From assembly GCA_002366755.1 (NCBI GenBank), contig DFBV01000194.1:1-11285 (forward strand): a DNA stretch of 11,285 bases, written 5' to 3'. Below, piece after piece: positions 1 to 5,818 of this stretch. Position 1 is the first letter of the stretch, and every line of letters starts with the position of its first letter. Position numbers and translations under genes: made by a program. Below the pieces are notes generated by a model, which was given only the letters and a program-made list of their open reading frames with translations, did not search any database and was not told the DNA's origin. Origin of the DNA: Anaerolineales bacterium UBA3071. GTDB lineage: Bacteria; Chloroflexota; Anaerolineae; UBA3071.

Positions 1-30
1 CGCCACAGCCCGGGGACGATTTCCTCCATT

Positions 31-75
31 CTTTCGTGTTCCCTTTCGTGTTCCCCTTCGTGTTCCCTTTCGTGG
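31..75. repeat. 12-bp tandem repeat beyond the ppa 3' end
   Basis: Nearly four copies of CTTTCGTGTTCC follow each other at 31-42, 43-54, 55-66 (one change, CCTTCGTGTTCC) and 67-75 (partial). The reverse complement, GGAACACGAAAG, is the same unit found at 5768-5779 and around 7663-7696. The array starts 12 bases downstream of the ppa stop codon on the minus strand. No gene is seen in bases 1-87 apart from this array. The array is read directly from the sequence; its function is unknown. Confidence 0.9.
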
Positions 76-87
76 TCTATCTGCGCC

Positions 88-633
88 TCAGAGCCCGGGC
101 AGGCCGAAGCGGGCCTCGTACAAGGCGATGGACTTCTGGATCTCCGCCTTGGCTGCCTCCGCACCTTCCCACGTTCCCGGCTTGGTTCGTGCCCCTTCCA
201 GATCTTTGTAGACTTCGAAGAAGTGCGCCACTTCGCGCAGGAAGTGCTGGGGGATGTCGGAAATGTCGCCGTAGTCGTTGAACAGGGGGTCGGTGGCGGG
301 CACAGCTAATATCTTGTCGTCTGTCTCGTCCCGGTCCAGCATGCGGAAGACGCCGATGGGCCGCGCTTCGATGATGCAGCTAGGGAAGGTCGGTTCGTTG
401 ATCATCACCAAGATGTCCAGCGGATCGCCATCATCACAGAAGGTGTGCGGAATAAGCCCGTAGTCGCCCGGGTAGTGCAGGGAGGAGTAGAGCACGCGGT
501 CCAGCTTGATGAGCCCATCTTGTTTGTTGTATTCGTACTTGTTGCGTGAGCCCTTGGGGATTTCCACGATGGCATAGACTAAGTCGGGAACCTGGGGGCC
601 TGCACGCAACTCGTGCCAGAGATTATGGATCAT
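88..633 (-). CDS. ppa: Inorganic pyrophosphatase (family I, soluble)
   Basis: The product hydrolyses pyrophosphate to two phosphates in the cytoplasm and pulls biosynthetic reactions forward. It is 181 residues, the usual size for bacterial family I enzymes. The family signature DGDPLDILV sits at residues 68-76 with metal-binding Asp 68, 70 and 73. DYGLIP precedes it (57-62), and the DRDETDDK stretch (100-107) and EVYK (140-143) match further active-site positions of the Escherichia coli enzyme. The start at 633 is chosen because GAGAGGAAGG lies just upstream with normal spacing and homologues begin here; the frame stays open about 100 bases further upstream, but that part looks like repeat-derived intergenic DNA. 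It is the last gene of the minus-strand group, 85 bases after the metallopeptidase. A 12-bp tandem repeat begins 12 bases beyond its stop. Confidence 0.96.
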   Translation of the reverse strand: MIHNLWHELRAGPQVPDLVYAIVEIPKGSRNKYEYNKQDGLIKLDRVLYSSLHYPGDYGLIPHTFCDDGDPLDILVMINEPTFPSCIIEARPIGVFRMLDRDETDDKILAVPATDPLFNDYGDISDIPQHFLREVAHFFEVYKDLEGARTKPGTWEGAEAAKAEIQKSIALYEARFGLPGL

Positions 634-665
634 GGGTTGACCTTCCTCTCTAAAGTCTGTCAGTC

Positions 666-711
666 GGAGTGCATCGTCTCTGAGGATGCAAAGTCGGAGA
701 CTTTGCACTCC
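666..711. repeat. Nested inverted repeat between peptidase gene and ppa
   Basis: TGCAAAGTC (687-695) and GACTTTGCA (699-707) form a perfect 9-bp stem with a 3-base loop. A second, competing pairing joins GGAGTGCA (666-673) to TGCACTCC (704-711), also perfect over 8 bp. No T-run follows on either strand, so a standard intrinsic terminator is unlikely. The element fills about half of the 85-base gap and lies in the probable transcript leader of ppa. It could be a dispersed REP-like element, an mRNA-processing site or a two-state RNA switch; only the pairing is seen directly. Confidence 0.8.
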
Positions 712-718
712 ACAGCGG

Positions 719-1963
719 TTACTTCCTGAACACAAGCACGGCAGCGACAGCGGCCACTACAAGCAAACTCGTGCTGCAACAGCACACCATCAAGCCCACG
801 GTCAACAGCGTTGTACGCTCTGAGAGAGAGCCGCCCAAGCCACGCAGGTCTGCTTCCGCTGCCGCAGCCGTGGTGGCGGTTTTCCATTCCGCGTAGAATT
901 CCTCTTGCGACATGCCCCAGGCAGCGGGCATGGCCTCGCAGGTCGGCTTGCCCTCCCGATAGGCGACCATCAGCGCGGCCATGCTTTCGGGGCCGAAGCG
1001 TTCCAGCGCATACTCTACCATGCTCAGGCTCTGGGCGTAGGCCAGGCTGACCTGTGCATGGTCAGGGCCGAAGCTGCCGGTCACGTAGGGCAACGGCAGC
1101 AATTCGCCGCCGAGTGCCGCGCGCCGCACTATGCTCTCCTGCTCATCGTGAGAGACGGCTTCACTGTGCACCGCCAGCCCTTCGTTGAGCCAGGCCGGTG
1201 GGTCGGCAAACGGATGATCTGTGGCCTGGTGGAACAGCAGGTGGGCGATCTCGTGCGGTATCACCCCCTGCCACCAATCGCGGTTCGAATCGGGCGAGAT
1301 GATCTGCACCGTGAGTCCCATCTTGGGGAAAGCACGTCCCCCGATCCAATCCCGCATGCGTGGGAAGGCGGAGAAGAACTCCTCCTGGCCGGGATAGACG
1401 ACGATGCGCACCTGGAAGGCAAGCTGAGCGCCGATCTCCGCCGACAGCCGCTCGACGGCCTCGTTGGCCAGGTCAAAGGGCTCCTGGCCGAAGGAGTTGT
1501 CTCCCTCGTACCAGAAGAGCGCCACCTGCTCGTTTTCCAAGCGGTTCCAGGGGAAGCGGAGATCGTCGTAGTAGAGGACCCGCTCCTCAGTGACCCGCTC
1601 GTTGCCCACCGCATCGCGGATGACCCAGTGAAAGAGGATGGGCGCTCCGGGCGGCACGCTCAGGTATTTCGTATGCCAACGATGCTGGGCGGCAACCTCT
1701 CTGGCTGGCTCGAATTGCAGGGGAGCCGACGTCAACGAGGTGTCTCCCCGCTTAGCGAAAACCAGCTTGATAGAGGTAATGTCGCCTGCGGTGCTGTGGG
1801 CGGTCAGGTGCCATATCAACTCGTTGGGGAAGTGGTTCTCTTGGCGTTCCTCCACGATGGAGATGGAGCCGTCCGCCACAGCGGGCAAGGCAGTCTTGCT
1901 CCAGCACAGCACAGCCATCAGCAGGAGGACCCATGACACCCAGCGGGGTCTATGGCACCTCAT
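719..1963 (-). CDS. Secreted, membrane-anchored peptidase MA-like metalloprotease
   Basis: The 414-residue protein starts with a basic stretch and a hydrophobic core (residues 8-30, with WVLLLMAVLC) that reads as a signal peptide. Residues 32-135 look like an extracellular beta-rich domain. Residues 145-365 carry the zinc-peptidase core: HEIAH at 237-241 (HExxH) and WLNEGLAVHSE at 258-268, whose E261 fits the third zinc ligand of gluzincins. The C-terminus (386-411) is a transmembrane segment with three Cys in a row (394-396), ending in a short FRK tail. This implies a protease held on the outer face of the cytoplasmic membrane. The HExxH-plus-NEGLA layout fits the peptidase MA-like family; the substrate is unknown. 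The ATG start has a GAGGG upstream and gives the signal peptide in full. It lies between the small CPxC gene and ppa on one strand. Confidence 0.85.
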   Translation of the reverse strand: MRCHRPRWVSWVLLLMAVLCWSKTALPAVADGSISIVEERQENHFPNELIWHLTAHSTAGDITSIKLVFAKRGDTSLTSAPLQFEPAREVAAQHRWHTKYLSVPPGAPILFHWVIRDAVGNERVTEERVLYYDDLRFPWNRLENEQVALFWYEGDNSFGQEPFDLANEAVERLSAEIGAQLAFQVRIVVYPGQEEFFSAFPRMRDWIGGRAFPKMGLTVQIISPDSNRDWWQGVIPHEIAHLLFHQATDHPFADPPAWLNEGLAVHSEAVSHDEQESIVRRAALGGELLPLPYVTGSFGPDHAQVSLAYAQSLSMVEYALERFGPESMAALMVAYREGKPTCEAMPAAWGMSQEEFYAEWKTATTAAAAEADLRGLGGSLSERTTLLTVGLMVCCCSTSLLVVAAVAAVLVFRK

Positions 1964-2026
1964 GGCTGGTTGCCCTCATTCCTGTAAACTCTCCTGAGTC
2001 ATTATCAACGGAGCATGGCTCTGTGT

Positions 2027-2284
2027 TCAGAGATGCCTCAGCCGGCAGCGGGGGTGTTGCATGGCGTTTTCGAGATCGCATCGGGCAGCGCCCAACGCCT
2101 CGGCCAGCGCGCCGACGGTGGCCCAATCGCCGGGTGCGATCTGCCTGAACAGTTTGCGTTCCTCGCCTGTCAGCCCCTGCCTCATTAAAACGCCATCGGG
2201 ATCGGCCAGGAGCTTTCCTCGGCAGGTGGGACACTGCCAGGCGTGGGCCGCAACGATGAGCACTCGTTCGTTGACGTAGGTCAT
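2027..2284 (-). CDS. Small CPxC protein of unknown function
   Basis: The predicted 85-residue protein has one Cys pair, WQCPTC, near residues 17-22, like half of a zinc ribbon, and two single Cys near the C-terminus (RCDL and RCRLRHL) that could complete a metal site. The middle (LTGEERKLFRQI, then TVGALAEALG) looks helical, reminiscent of a small helix-turn-helix, which is only an impression. ATG at 2284 is chosen because AGGAG lies 10 bases upstream. A GTG at 2332, overlapping the lepB stop by four bases, would add 16 Ser/Arg/Pro-rich residues and is less convincing. The gene lies 44 bases after lepB and 63 bases before the peptidase gene, so it is probably co-transcribed with both. I do not recognise the family. 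Confidence 0.65.
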   Translation of the reverse strand: MTYVNERVLIVAAHAWQCPTCRGKLLADPDGVLMRQGLTGEERKLFRQIAPGDWATVGALAEALGAARCDLENAMQHPRCRLRHL

Positions 2285-2328
2285 AGATGGGTGGCTCCTG
2301 CTCGGTGATGATGGCCGCGACTGTCTCC

Positions 2329-3033
2329 TCACTCACTATCAGGGAAGGTGTAGTGGGGCACAATAGCCCAGTGCCGCGGCGGCCAGTAGCATAGCAATGC
2401 CTTCCCCAGGACGTCGTCCATGGAAAGAAGACCCCAGGAGCGGGAATCCCTGGAATTGGGCCGATTGTCGCCCATCACGTAGAGTTGATTTGGCCCCAAG
2501 GTCACAGCGGGAGCGTCGCGCACATTGTGGCGCGTCTCATAGGGCTCGTTCACAGGCAGCCCATTGATCAGCACTTGTCCTTTGTCAATCTGTATCTTCT
2601 CGCCCGGCAATCCGATGACCCGCTTGATGTAGTCCTTGGGTTGGTCTGGAGCGTGGAAGACGATGATGTCACCCCGCTTGGGCTCCCAGATGCACCACAC
2701 TTTCTGCCAATGGATGTCGAGGATATCCACGTCCAGATGGAAGCCCGGACAGTACGCGAAACGGTTGACGATCAAGAATTGCCTGTCGTGGAGGTTGGGC
2801 TCCATGCTGGTCCCCTCGACGCGGAAGTTCTGGGCGAAGTTGCGGATCAGGAGGAAAATGGCCAGCGTCAGGATGATCGTTTCCACCAGTTCGCGCAACA
2901 CCTCCGCCGAGGAGGCCCTTCGTGATGGCGCGGCTGTGGGCATTGCCTCTTGTAGAGGCTCGTCTGCGAAGGAGATTGATGGCGTTTCCGGCGACCGGCG
3001 GCGTTCTGCCGAAGTCTCTTCGATTTGCGGCAT
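2329..3033 (-). CDS. lepB: Signal peptidase I
   Basis: The product cleaves signal peptides from exported proteins at the outer face of the cytoplasmic membrane. The 234-residue protein has a Ser/Pro/Glu-rich cytoplasmic N-terminus (1-45), one membrane anchor (about 48-66, ETIILTLAIFLLI), then the S26 peptidase boxes: GTSMEPN (74-80) with nucleophile Ser76, KRGDIIVF (119-126), DYIKRVIGLPGE (134-145) with general base Lys137, and MGDNRPNSRDSR (187-198). All catalytic residues are present. The ATG at 3033 has an AGGAAG ribosome-binding site, and a sigma70-type promoter lies about 40 bases upstream. It is the first gene of the minus-strand group, which also holds a secreted metallopeptidase with a signal peptide it could process. 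Confidence 0.97.
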   Translation of the reverse strand: MPQIEETSAERRRSPETPSISFADEPLQEAMPTAAPSRRASSAEVLRELVETIILTLAIFLLIRNFAQNFRVEGTSMEPNLHDRQFLIVNRFAYCPGFHLDVDILDIHWQKVWCIWEPKRGDIIVFHAPDQPKDYIKRVIGLPGEKIQIDKGQVLINGLPVNEPYETRHNVRDAPAVTLGPNQLYVMGDNRPNSRDSRSWGLLSMDDVLGKALLCYWPPRHWAIVPHYTFPDSE

Positions 3034-3070
3034 GCGATGCTTCCTAACTTAGCTTGGTAAGCGTAGGTGC

Positions 3071-3099
3071 ATTATAACACCCGATACAAGGGAAGGCAA
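3071..3099 (-). promoter_or_regulatory. Sigma70-type promoter for the lepB-ppa group
   Basis: On the minus strand, TTGCCT (3094-3099) and a perfect TATAAT (3071-3076) are separated by exactly 17 bases. Transcription would begin near 3064, leaving about 30 bases before the lepB ATG with its AGGAAG site. Match and spacing fit the housekeeping consensus; no operator is evident. Confidence 0.75.
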
Positions 3100-3141
3100 G
3101 AATGAGACCGCAGGTTCCTCGCCGGATTGCGCTCTGGCTGC

Positions 3142-3170
3142 TTGACACGAGCCGTGACGTGGTGTAGAAT
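3142..3170 (+). promoter_or_regulatory. Sigma70-type promoter for the HAD-tsaC-rpiB-murJ group
   Basis: A perfect TTGACA (3142-3147) and TAGAAT (3165-3170) are separated by 17 bases, close to the housekeeping consensus. Transcription would start near 3177, giving a leader of about 107 bases before the chosen TTG start at 3284. It stands back to back with the lepB promoter, the two cores only 42 bases apart. Confidence 0.75.
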
Positions 3171-3205
3171 GCTGACGGTTCTCTGTCCAGGCGACGCGGC
3201 CCCCA

Positions 3206-3267
3206 TGCCAACCCCTGCCCGTGCCCCTGGGGAGGGGACTCCGCAGGGCAGAAAGAAGCCCGTGGCA
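3206..3267 (+). other. Foldable GC-rich mRNA leader
   Basis: Inside the predicted leader, three segments can pair in a nested order: TGCCA (3206-3210) with TGGCA (3263-3267), CTGCCC (3215-3220) with GGGCAG (3246-3251), and CCCC (3224-3227) with GGGG (3234-3237). This would make one long interrupted hairpin ending about 16 bases before the start codon. No known riboswitch class is recognised and there is no T-run for attenuation. It may only reflect high GC. Confidence 0.35.
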
Positions 3268-3283
3268 AACCGTGGAGAGTGAA

Positions 3284-4186
3284 TTGAGATATCGTCTGTT
3301 GACACTGGATCTCGATGGCACGGTCATGAGCGACGACCTGCGCATCCGCCCGGCGGTGCGGGAGGCGGTGCGTCGCGCCCGGGCCGCGGGCGTGGCCGTC
3401 ACTTTGGCCACGGGCCGGGCGTTCCACTCCGCACTGCCCTTCGCTCGCCGACTGGGCATCACCAGGCCGCTCATTTGCTATCAGGGCGGCCTGATCAAGA
3501 GCCCCGTGGATGGCACGGTTTTGCACGAGGCGACCTTCTCCCGGCCGCTGGCCCATGAGCTTATCGCCTGGGTCACTGCCCGCGGGCAACAGCCCTTTCG
3601 TCTCCCATCGGGGAGTCATGGAGCAGGGGAGGCTCTGAATGACTGGTCGTTCGAGCCGGGAAGGATCGAAGTGGCTATGTTCCTGGACGGGGCAATGTAT
3701 CTCGAACGACTGGAACAGGGCATTGAGTTCTACCACCGCTACTTCGGTGAGCAAATTCGGCAGGTGGCCGACTTGCCAGCGTCCCTGCACACGGCCCCCA
3801 CCAAGTCCATGCTCATTGCCCACCCGGCGACCTGTGACGAGATCCTGCCAGAGCTGAAGGCTGCCTTCGCCGGACGACTGCAGATCGTGCGCTCGCATCC
3901 TCTTTTCGTGGAGGCCGTTCCCCCGGGCGTCTCGAAAGGTCAGGGGCTGGCCCGGCTGGCGGCGCATCTGGGCATTCCCCAGGCGGCAACCATCGCTGTC
4001 GGGGATAATGAAAACGACCTGGCGATGATCGAGTGGGCTGGGTTGGGTGTGGCTATGGGCAACGCCGCACCGGAGGTGAAGGCTGCGGCCGACTGGATCG
4101 CCCCCGCGGTGGCTGAGGACGGTGTGGCGGCAGTGGTTGAGCGGTTCATTCTGGGCAACGATGGGCACGTTGATCCTTCCTGCTGA
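3284..4186 (+). CDS. HAD-superfamily phosphatase, Cof type
   Basis: This is probably a cytoplasmic Mg-dependent phosphatase acting on sugar phosphates, flavin precursors or similar small molecules; Cof-type members are broad and the substrate cannot be read from sequence. Counting from the TTG start (300 residues), motif I is DLDGT (9-13, nucleophile D9 and D11), motif II is ATGR (42-45), motif III Lys is in SKGQG (K218), and motif IV is GDNEND (240-245). A large type IIB cap fills about residues 80-195. TTG at 3284 is chosen because GGAGAG stands just upstream and MRYRLLTLDLDGT is a typical start for this family; GTG at 3272 and GTG at 3221 are in-frame alternatives with poorer signals. It is the first gene after the plus-strand promoter, and its end overlaps tsaC by 26 bases. 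Confidence 0.88.
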   Translation: MRYRLLTLDLDGTVMSDDLRIRPAVREAVRRARAAGVAVTLATGRAFHSALPFARRLGITRPLICYQGGLIKSPVDGTVLHEATFSRPLAHELIAWVTARGQQPFRLPSGSHGAGEALNDWSFEPGRIEVAMFLDGAMYLERLEQGIEFYHRYFGEQIRQVADLPASLHTAPTKSMLIAHPATCDEILPELKAAFAGRLQIVRSHPLFVEAVPPGVSKGQGLARLAAHLGIPQAATIAVGDNENDLAMIEWAGLGVAMGNAAPEVKAAADWIAPAVAEDGVAAVVERFILGNDGHVDPSC

Positions 4187-4796
4187 CCACCCGGAGGCCA
4201 TCGAGCAGGCTGTGAGCGCTCTGAGGCAAGGCGGGTTGGTGGCCTTTCCTACCGACACGGTTTACGGCGTGGGCGCTCACGCTTTCGATCCGCAGGCGGT
4301 GGCGCAGCTTTACGAGGTCAAGAAGCGGTCTCGGAGCAAGGCCATCCCGCTCCTCTTGGCCGATGTCGCCGACATGCCCTCGGTGGTCGAGCCTGTCCCG
4401 CCGCTGGCTGAGCGGCTGGCGAAGCGGTTCTGGCCTGGGCCGCTGACGTTGGTGCTGCCCAGGCGTACTGTTGTTCCCAACATGGTCACAGCGGGAGGCC
4501 ACAGCGTGGCGGTGCGTGTGCCCGATCATCCTGTGGCCCGAGCGCTCATTGCCGCGCTGGGAGCGCCGCTGGCGACCACCAGCGCCAATCGCTCCGGCGA
4601 GCCCAGCCCCGTGACCGCCGGGGAAGTGATGGCACAGCTCGGCGGCCGCATTGACTTGATCCTGGATGGCGGCGCTTGCCCAGGAGGTGTGTCCTCCACG
4701 GTGCTTGATATGACCGCCAGCCCGCCGGTAGTGTTGCGGCCCGGCCCTGTTTCCGCTGAGGAGATCGAGAGAATGATTGTTTCCAGGAGGAGTTGA
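4161..4796 (+). CDS. tsaC: L-threonylcarbamoyladenylate synthase (TsaC/Sua5/YrdC family)
   Basis: The product makes threonylcarbamoyl-AMP from threonine, bicarbonate and ATP, the first step of the essential tRNA modification t6A37. The 211-residue protein is a single YrdC domain without the extra Sua5 C-terminal domain. Visible family features are FPTDTVYGVG (29-38), the Lys/Arg-rich KKRSRSK (54-60), WPGPLTLVL (91-99), SVAVRVPDHP (115-124), TTSANRSG (139-146) and STVLDM (179-184). ATG at 4161 is preferred because the N-terminus then matches family length; GTG at 4122 would add 13 residues unlike the family. The start lies inside the HAD gene, so translational coupling is likely. The antitoxin gene begins three bases after its stop. 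Confidence 0.93.
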   Translation: MGTLILPADHPEAIEQAVSALRQGGLVAFPTDTVYGVGAHAFDPQAVAQLYEVKKRSRSKAIPLLLADVADMPSVVEPVPPLAERLAKRFWPGPLTLVLPRRTVVPNMVTAGGHSVAVRVPDHPVARALIAALGAPLATTSANRSGEPSPVTAGEVMAQLGGRIDLILDGGACPGGVSSTVLDMTASPPVVLRPGPVSAEEIERMIVSRRS

Positions 4797-4799
4797 ACG

Positions 4800-5078
4800 A
4801 TGAGTGTAGCGACCTTGTCCATTACCGATCTTCGCCGCAGGCCTGAGCGCTTGCGCGAGTTGCTGGCTGGCAATACCCCGGTGATCCTGACCGTCCGGGA
4901 TGAAGCCCAGGGCGTTATTCTGTCTATGGCTCGCTACAGCGAGTTGCTGGAAGCGATTCAGGACGTCAAGGATCGGCAAGTCCTGCACGTCCTAAGGGAT
5001 GAGCCGAGTGTCCCTTACGATGATTTCGTGACCGAACTGGTTGCTGAAGGACTGTTGCATGCCAGCGAAGAAGTATGA
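4800..5078 (+). CDS. Antitoxin, Phd/YefM family
   Basis: The 92-residue protein has the Phd/YefM plan: an N-terminal dimerising DNA-binding part (SITDLRRRPERLRELLAGN, then PVILTVRDEAQGVILSM, ending MARYSELLEAI) and an acidic, helical C-terminal tail (about 60-92) of the kind that wraps the toxin. In this family the antitoxin binds and neutralises the toxin and represses its own operon. AGGAGG stands about 10 bases before the ATG. It overlaps the toxin gene by 20 bases, as is usual for such pairs. Unusually, it starts three bases after tsaC with no promoter of its own that I can see, so self-repression would have to act elsewhere or be absent. Confidence 0.85.
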   Translation: MSVATLSITDLRRRPERLRELLAGNTPVILTVRDEAQGVILSMARYSELLEAIQDVKDRQVLHVLRDEPSVPYDDFVTELVAEGLLHASEEV

Positions 5079-5331
5079 GTTGTACATCAAAACAAGTGCT
5101 CGGAAGGAGATGCGTAACTTGCCCAAGGATGTACTGCAGGGTGTACATCGGGCGATCCGTTCTCTGCGTCAGGAACCCAGGCCGAGAGGTTGTCGCAAGG
5201 TGAGAGGGCGGGAAGGGGCATGGCGCATCGTGGTGCGCAAGGACTACCGGGTGCTCTACATGGTGGATGATACGGCCTGGCGCATCGAGATCTACAGTGT
5301 AGCTCGTCGTGAGAAGGACACTTACCGTTGA
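5059..5331 (+). CDS. Toxin, RelE/ParE family
   Basis: The 90-residue basic protein has the RelE fold pattern: ELYIKTSARKEMRNLPKD (two N-terminal helices), then RKVRGREGAWRIVVRKDYRVLYMV (beta sheet with the conserved G..WRI..DYRVLY signature) and IEIYSVARREKDTYR at the end. RelE members cleave mRNA on the ribosome; ParE members inhibit gyrase. The Arg/Lys-rich sheet and C-terminal RREKDTYR with Tyr89 fit RelE better. ATG at 5059 is preferred over TTG at 5041 because GAAGGA lies in front and the protein then starts like its relatives. It follows its antitoxin with overlap; the rpiB ribosome-binding site overlaps its stop codon. No damage is seen, so it should be functional. Confidence 0.87.
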   Translation: MPAKKYELYIKTSARKEMRNLPKDVLQGVHRAIRSLRQEPRPRGCRKVRGREGAWRIVVRKDYRVLYMVDDTAWRIEIYSVARREKDTYR

Positions 5332-5343
5332 GGAGCCCGAAAG

Positions 5344-5817
5344 ATGCGCATCGCTATCGGTTCGGATCAGGCTGGCTACAACTTGAAATCCGAGATCGCC
5401 CGCTGGCTGGCGGAGCGTGGCTACGCGGTGCGGGATCTCGGCACGGACGATGCAGACACCCGCGTGGACTACCCCGATTTCGCCCGCGCCGTGGCCCAGG
5501 CAGTGACAGGAGGTGAATGTGACCTGGGCATTGCTGTTTGTGGCACGGGCCTGGGCGTCAGCATCACGGCGAACAAGGTGCCGGGGGTGCGGGCGGCGCT
5601 CTGCACCAACACCTACACGGCCCGCATGAGCCGGCTGCATAACGATGCCAACGTGCTCTGCCTGGGCGAGCGGGTGGTGGGCATCGGGTTGGCGCTGGAC
5701 ATCGTCGCGGCCTGGCTCCAGGCGTCGTTCGAAGGGGGACGGCATGCGCGACGGTTGGCCAAGATAAGGAACACGAAAGGAACGAAAGTAGGTAGGTATC
5801 AGGTCACCGGTCACTGA
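5344..5817 (+). CDS. rpiB: Ribose-5-phosphate isomerase B (RpiB/LacAB family)
   Basis: The product interconverts ribose 5-phosphate and ribulose 5-phosphate in the pentose phosphate pathway. Of 157 residues, 1-141 match the family: GSDQAGYNLK (6-15), the base Cys66 in CGTGLGVS (66-73), ANKVPGVRAA (76-85), Arg97-Leu-His99-Asn in SRLHND, and EGGRHARR (130-137). Two oddities stand out. The usual GxDHAG motif reads GSDQAG, with Gln9 for a nearly invariant His. And residues 142-157 (RNTKGTKVGRYQVTGH) are not family sequence: RNTKGTK is the translation of the dispersed 12-bp repeat at 5768-5788. AGGAG precedes the ATG by 8 bases and overlaps the relE stop. The GT4 gene begins one base after its stop. 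Confidence 0.93.
   Translation: MRIAIGSDQAGYNLKSEIARWLAERGYAVRDLGTDDADTRVDYPDFARAVAQAVTGGECDLGIAVCGTGLGVSITANKVPGVRAALCTNTYTARMSRLHNDANVLCLGERVVGIGLALDIVAAWLQASFEGGRHARRLAKIRNTKGTKVGRYQVTGH
5768..5788 (+). repeat. Dispersed repeat copy inside the rpiB 3' end
   Basis: GGAACACGAAAG (5768-5779) followed by GAACGAAAG repeats the unit seen, in reverse complement, at 31-75 and, in the same orientation, at 7661-7708. Here it is translated as the tail of RpiB. The following GTAGGTAGGTATC and GGTCACCGGTCAC also look repetitive. Confidence 0.85.
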
Positions 5818-5818
5818 C

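Noticed and set aside
31..75. CRISPR or intrinsic terminator after ppa
   Set aside because: The 12-bp units adjoin without spacers and there is no stem followed by a T-run on the minus strand.
687..707. Rho-independent terminator between the peptidase gene and ppa
   Set aside because: The stem is perfect but no T-run follows on the transcribed strand, and ppa directly downstream has no promoter I can identify in the gap.
905..1936. Long plus-strand open frame (343 codons) opposite the metallopeptidase gene
   Set aside because: It lies antisense to a gene with clear signal peptide, HExxH and NEGLA motifs; its translation has no recognisable domain and reflects GC-rich codon bias.
1950..2363. 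137-codon minus-strand frame overlapping the small CPxC gene
   Set aside because: It has no motif and low-complexity Arg-rich content, and it overlaps lepB, the CPxC gene and the peptidase start. The 85-residue frame has the better ribosome-binding site and composition.
3044..4258. Minus-strand open frame (404 codons) opposite the HAD phosphatase gene
   Set aside because: The opposite strand has all four HAD motifs. The antisense product is rich in Arg, Gly and His without a domain, and it would cross both divergent promoters.
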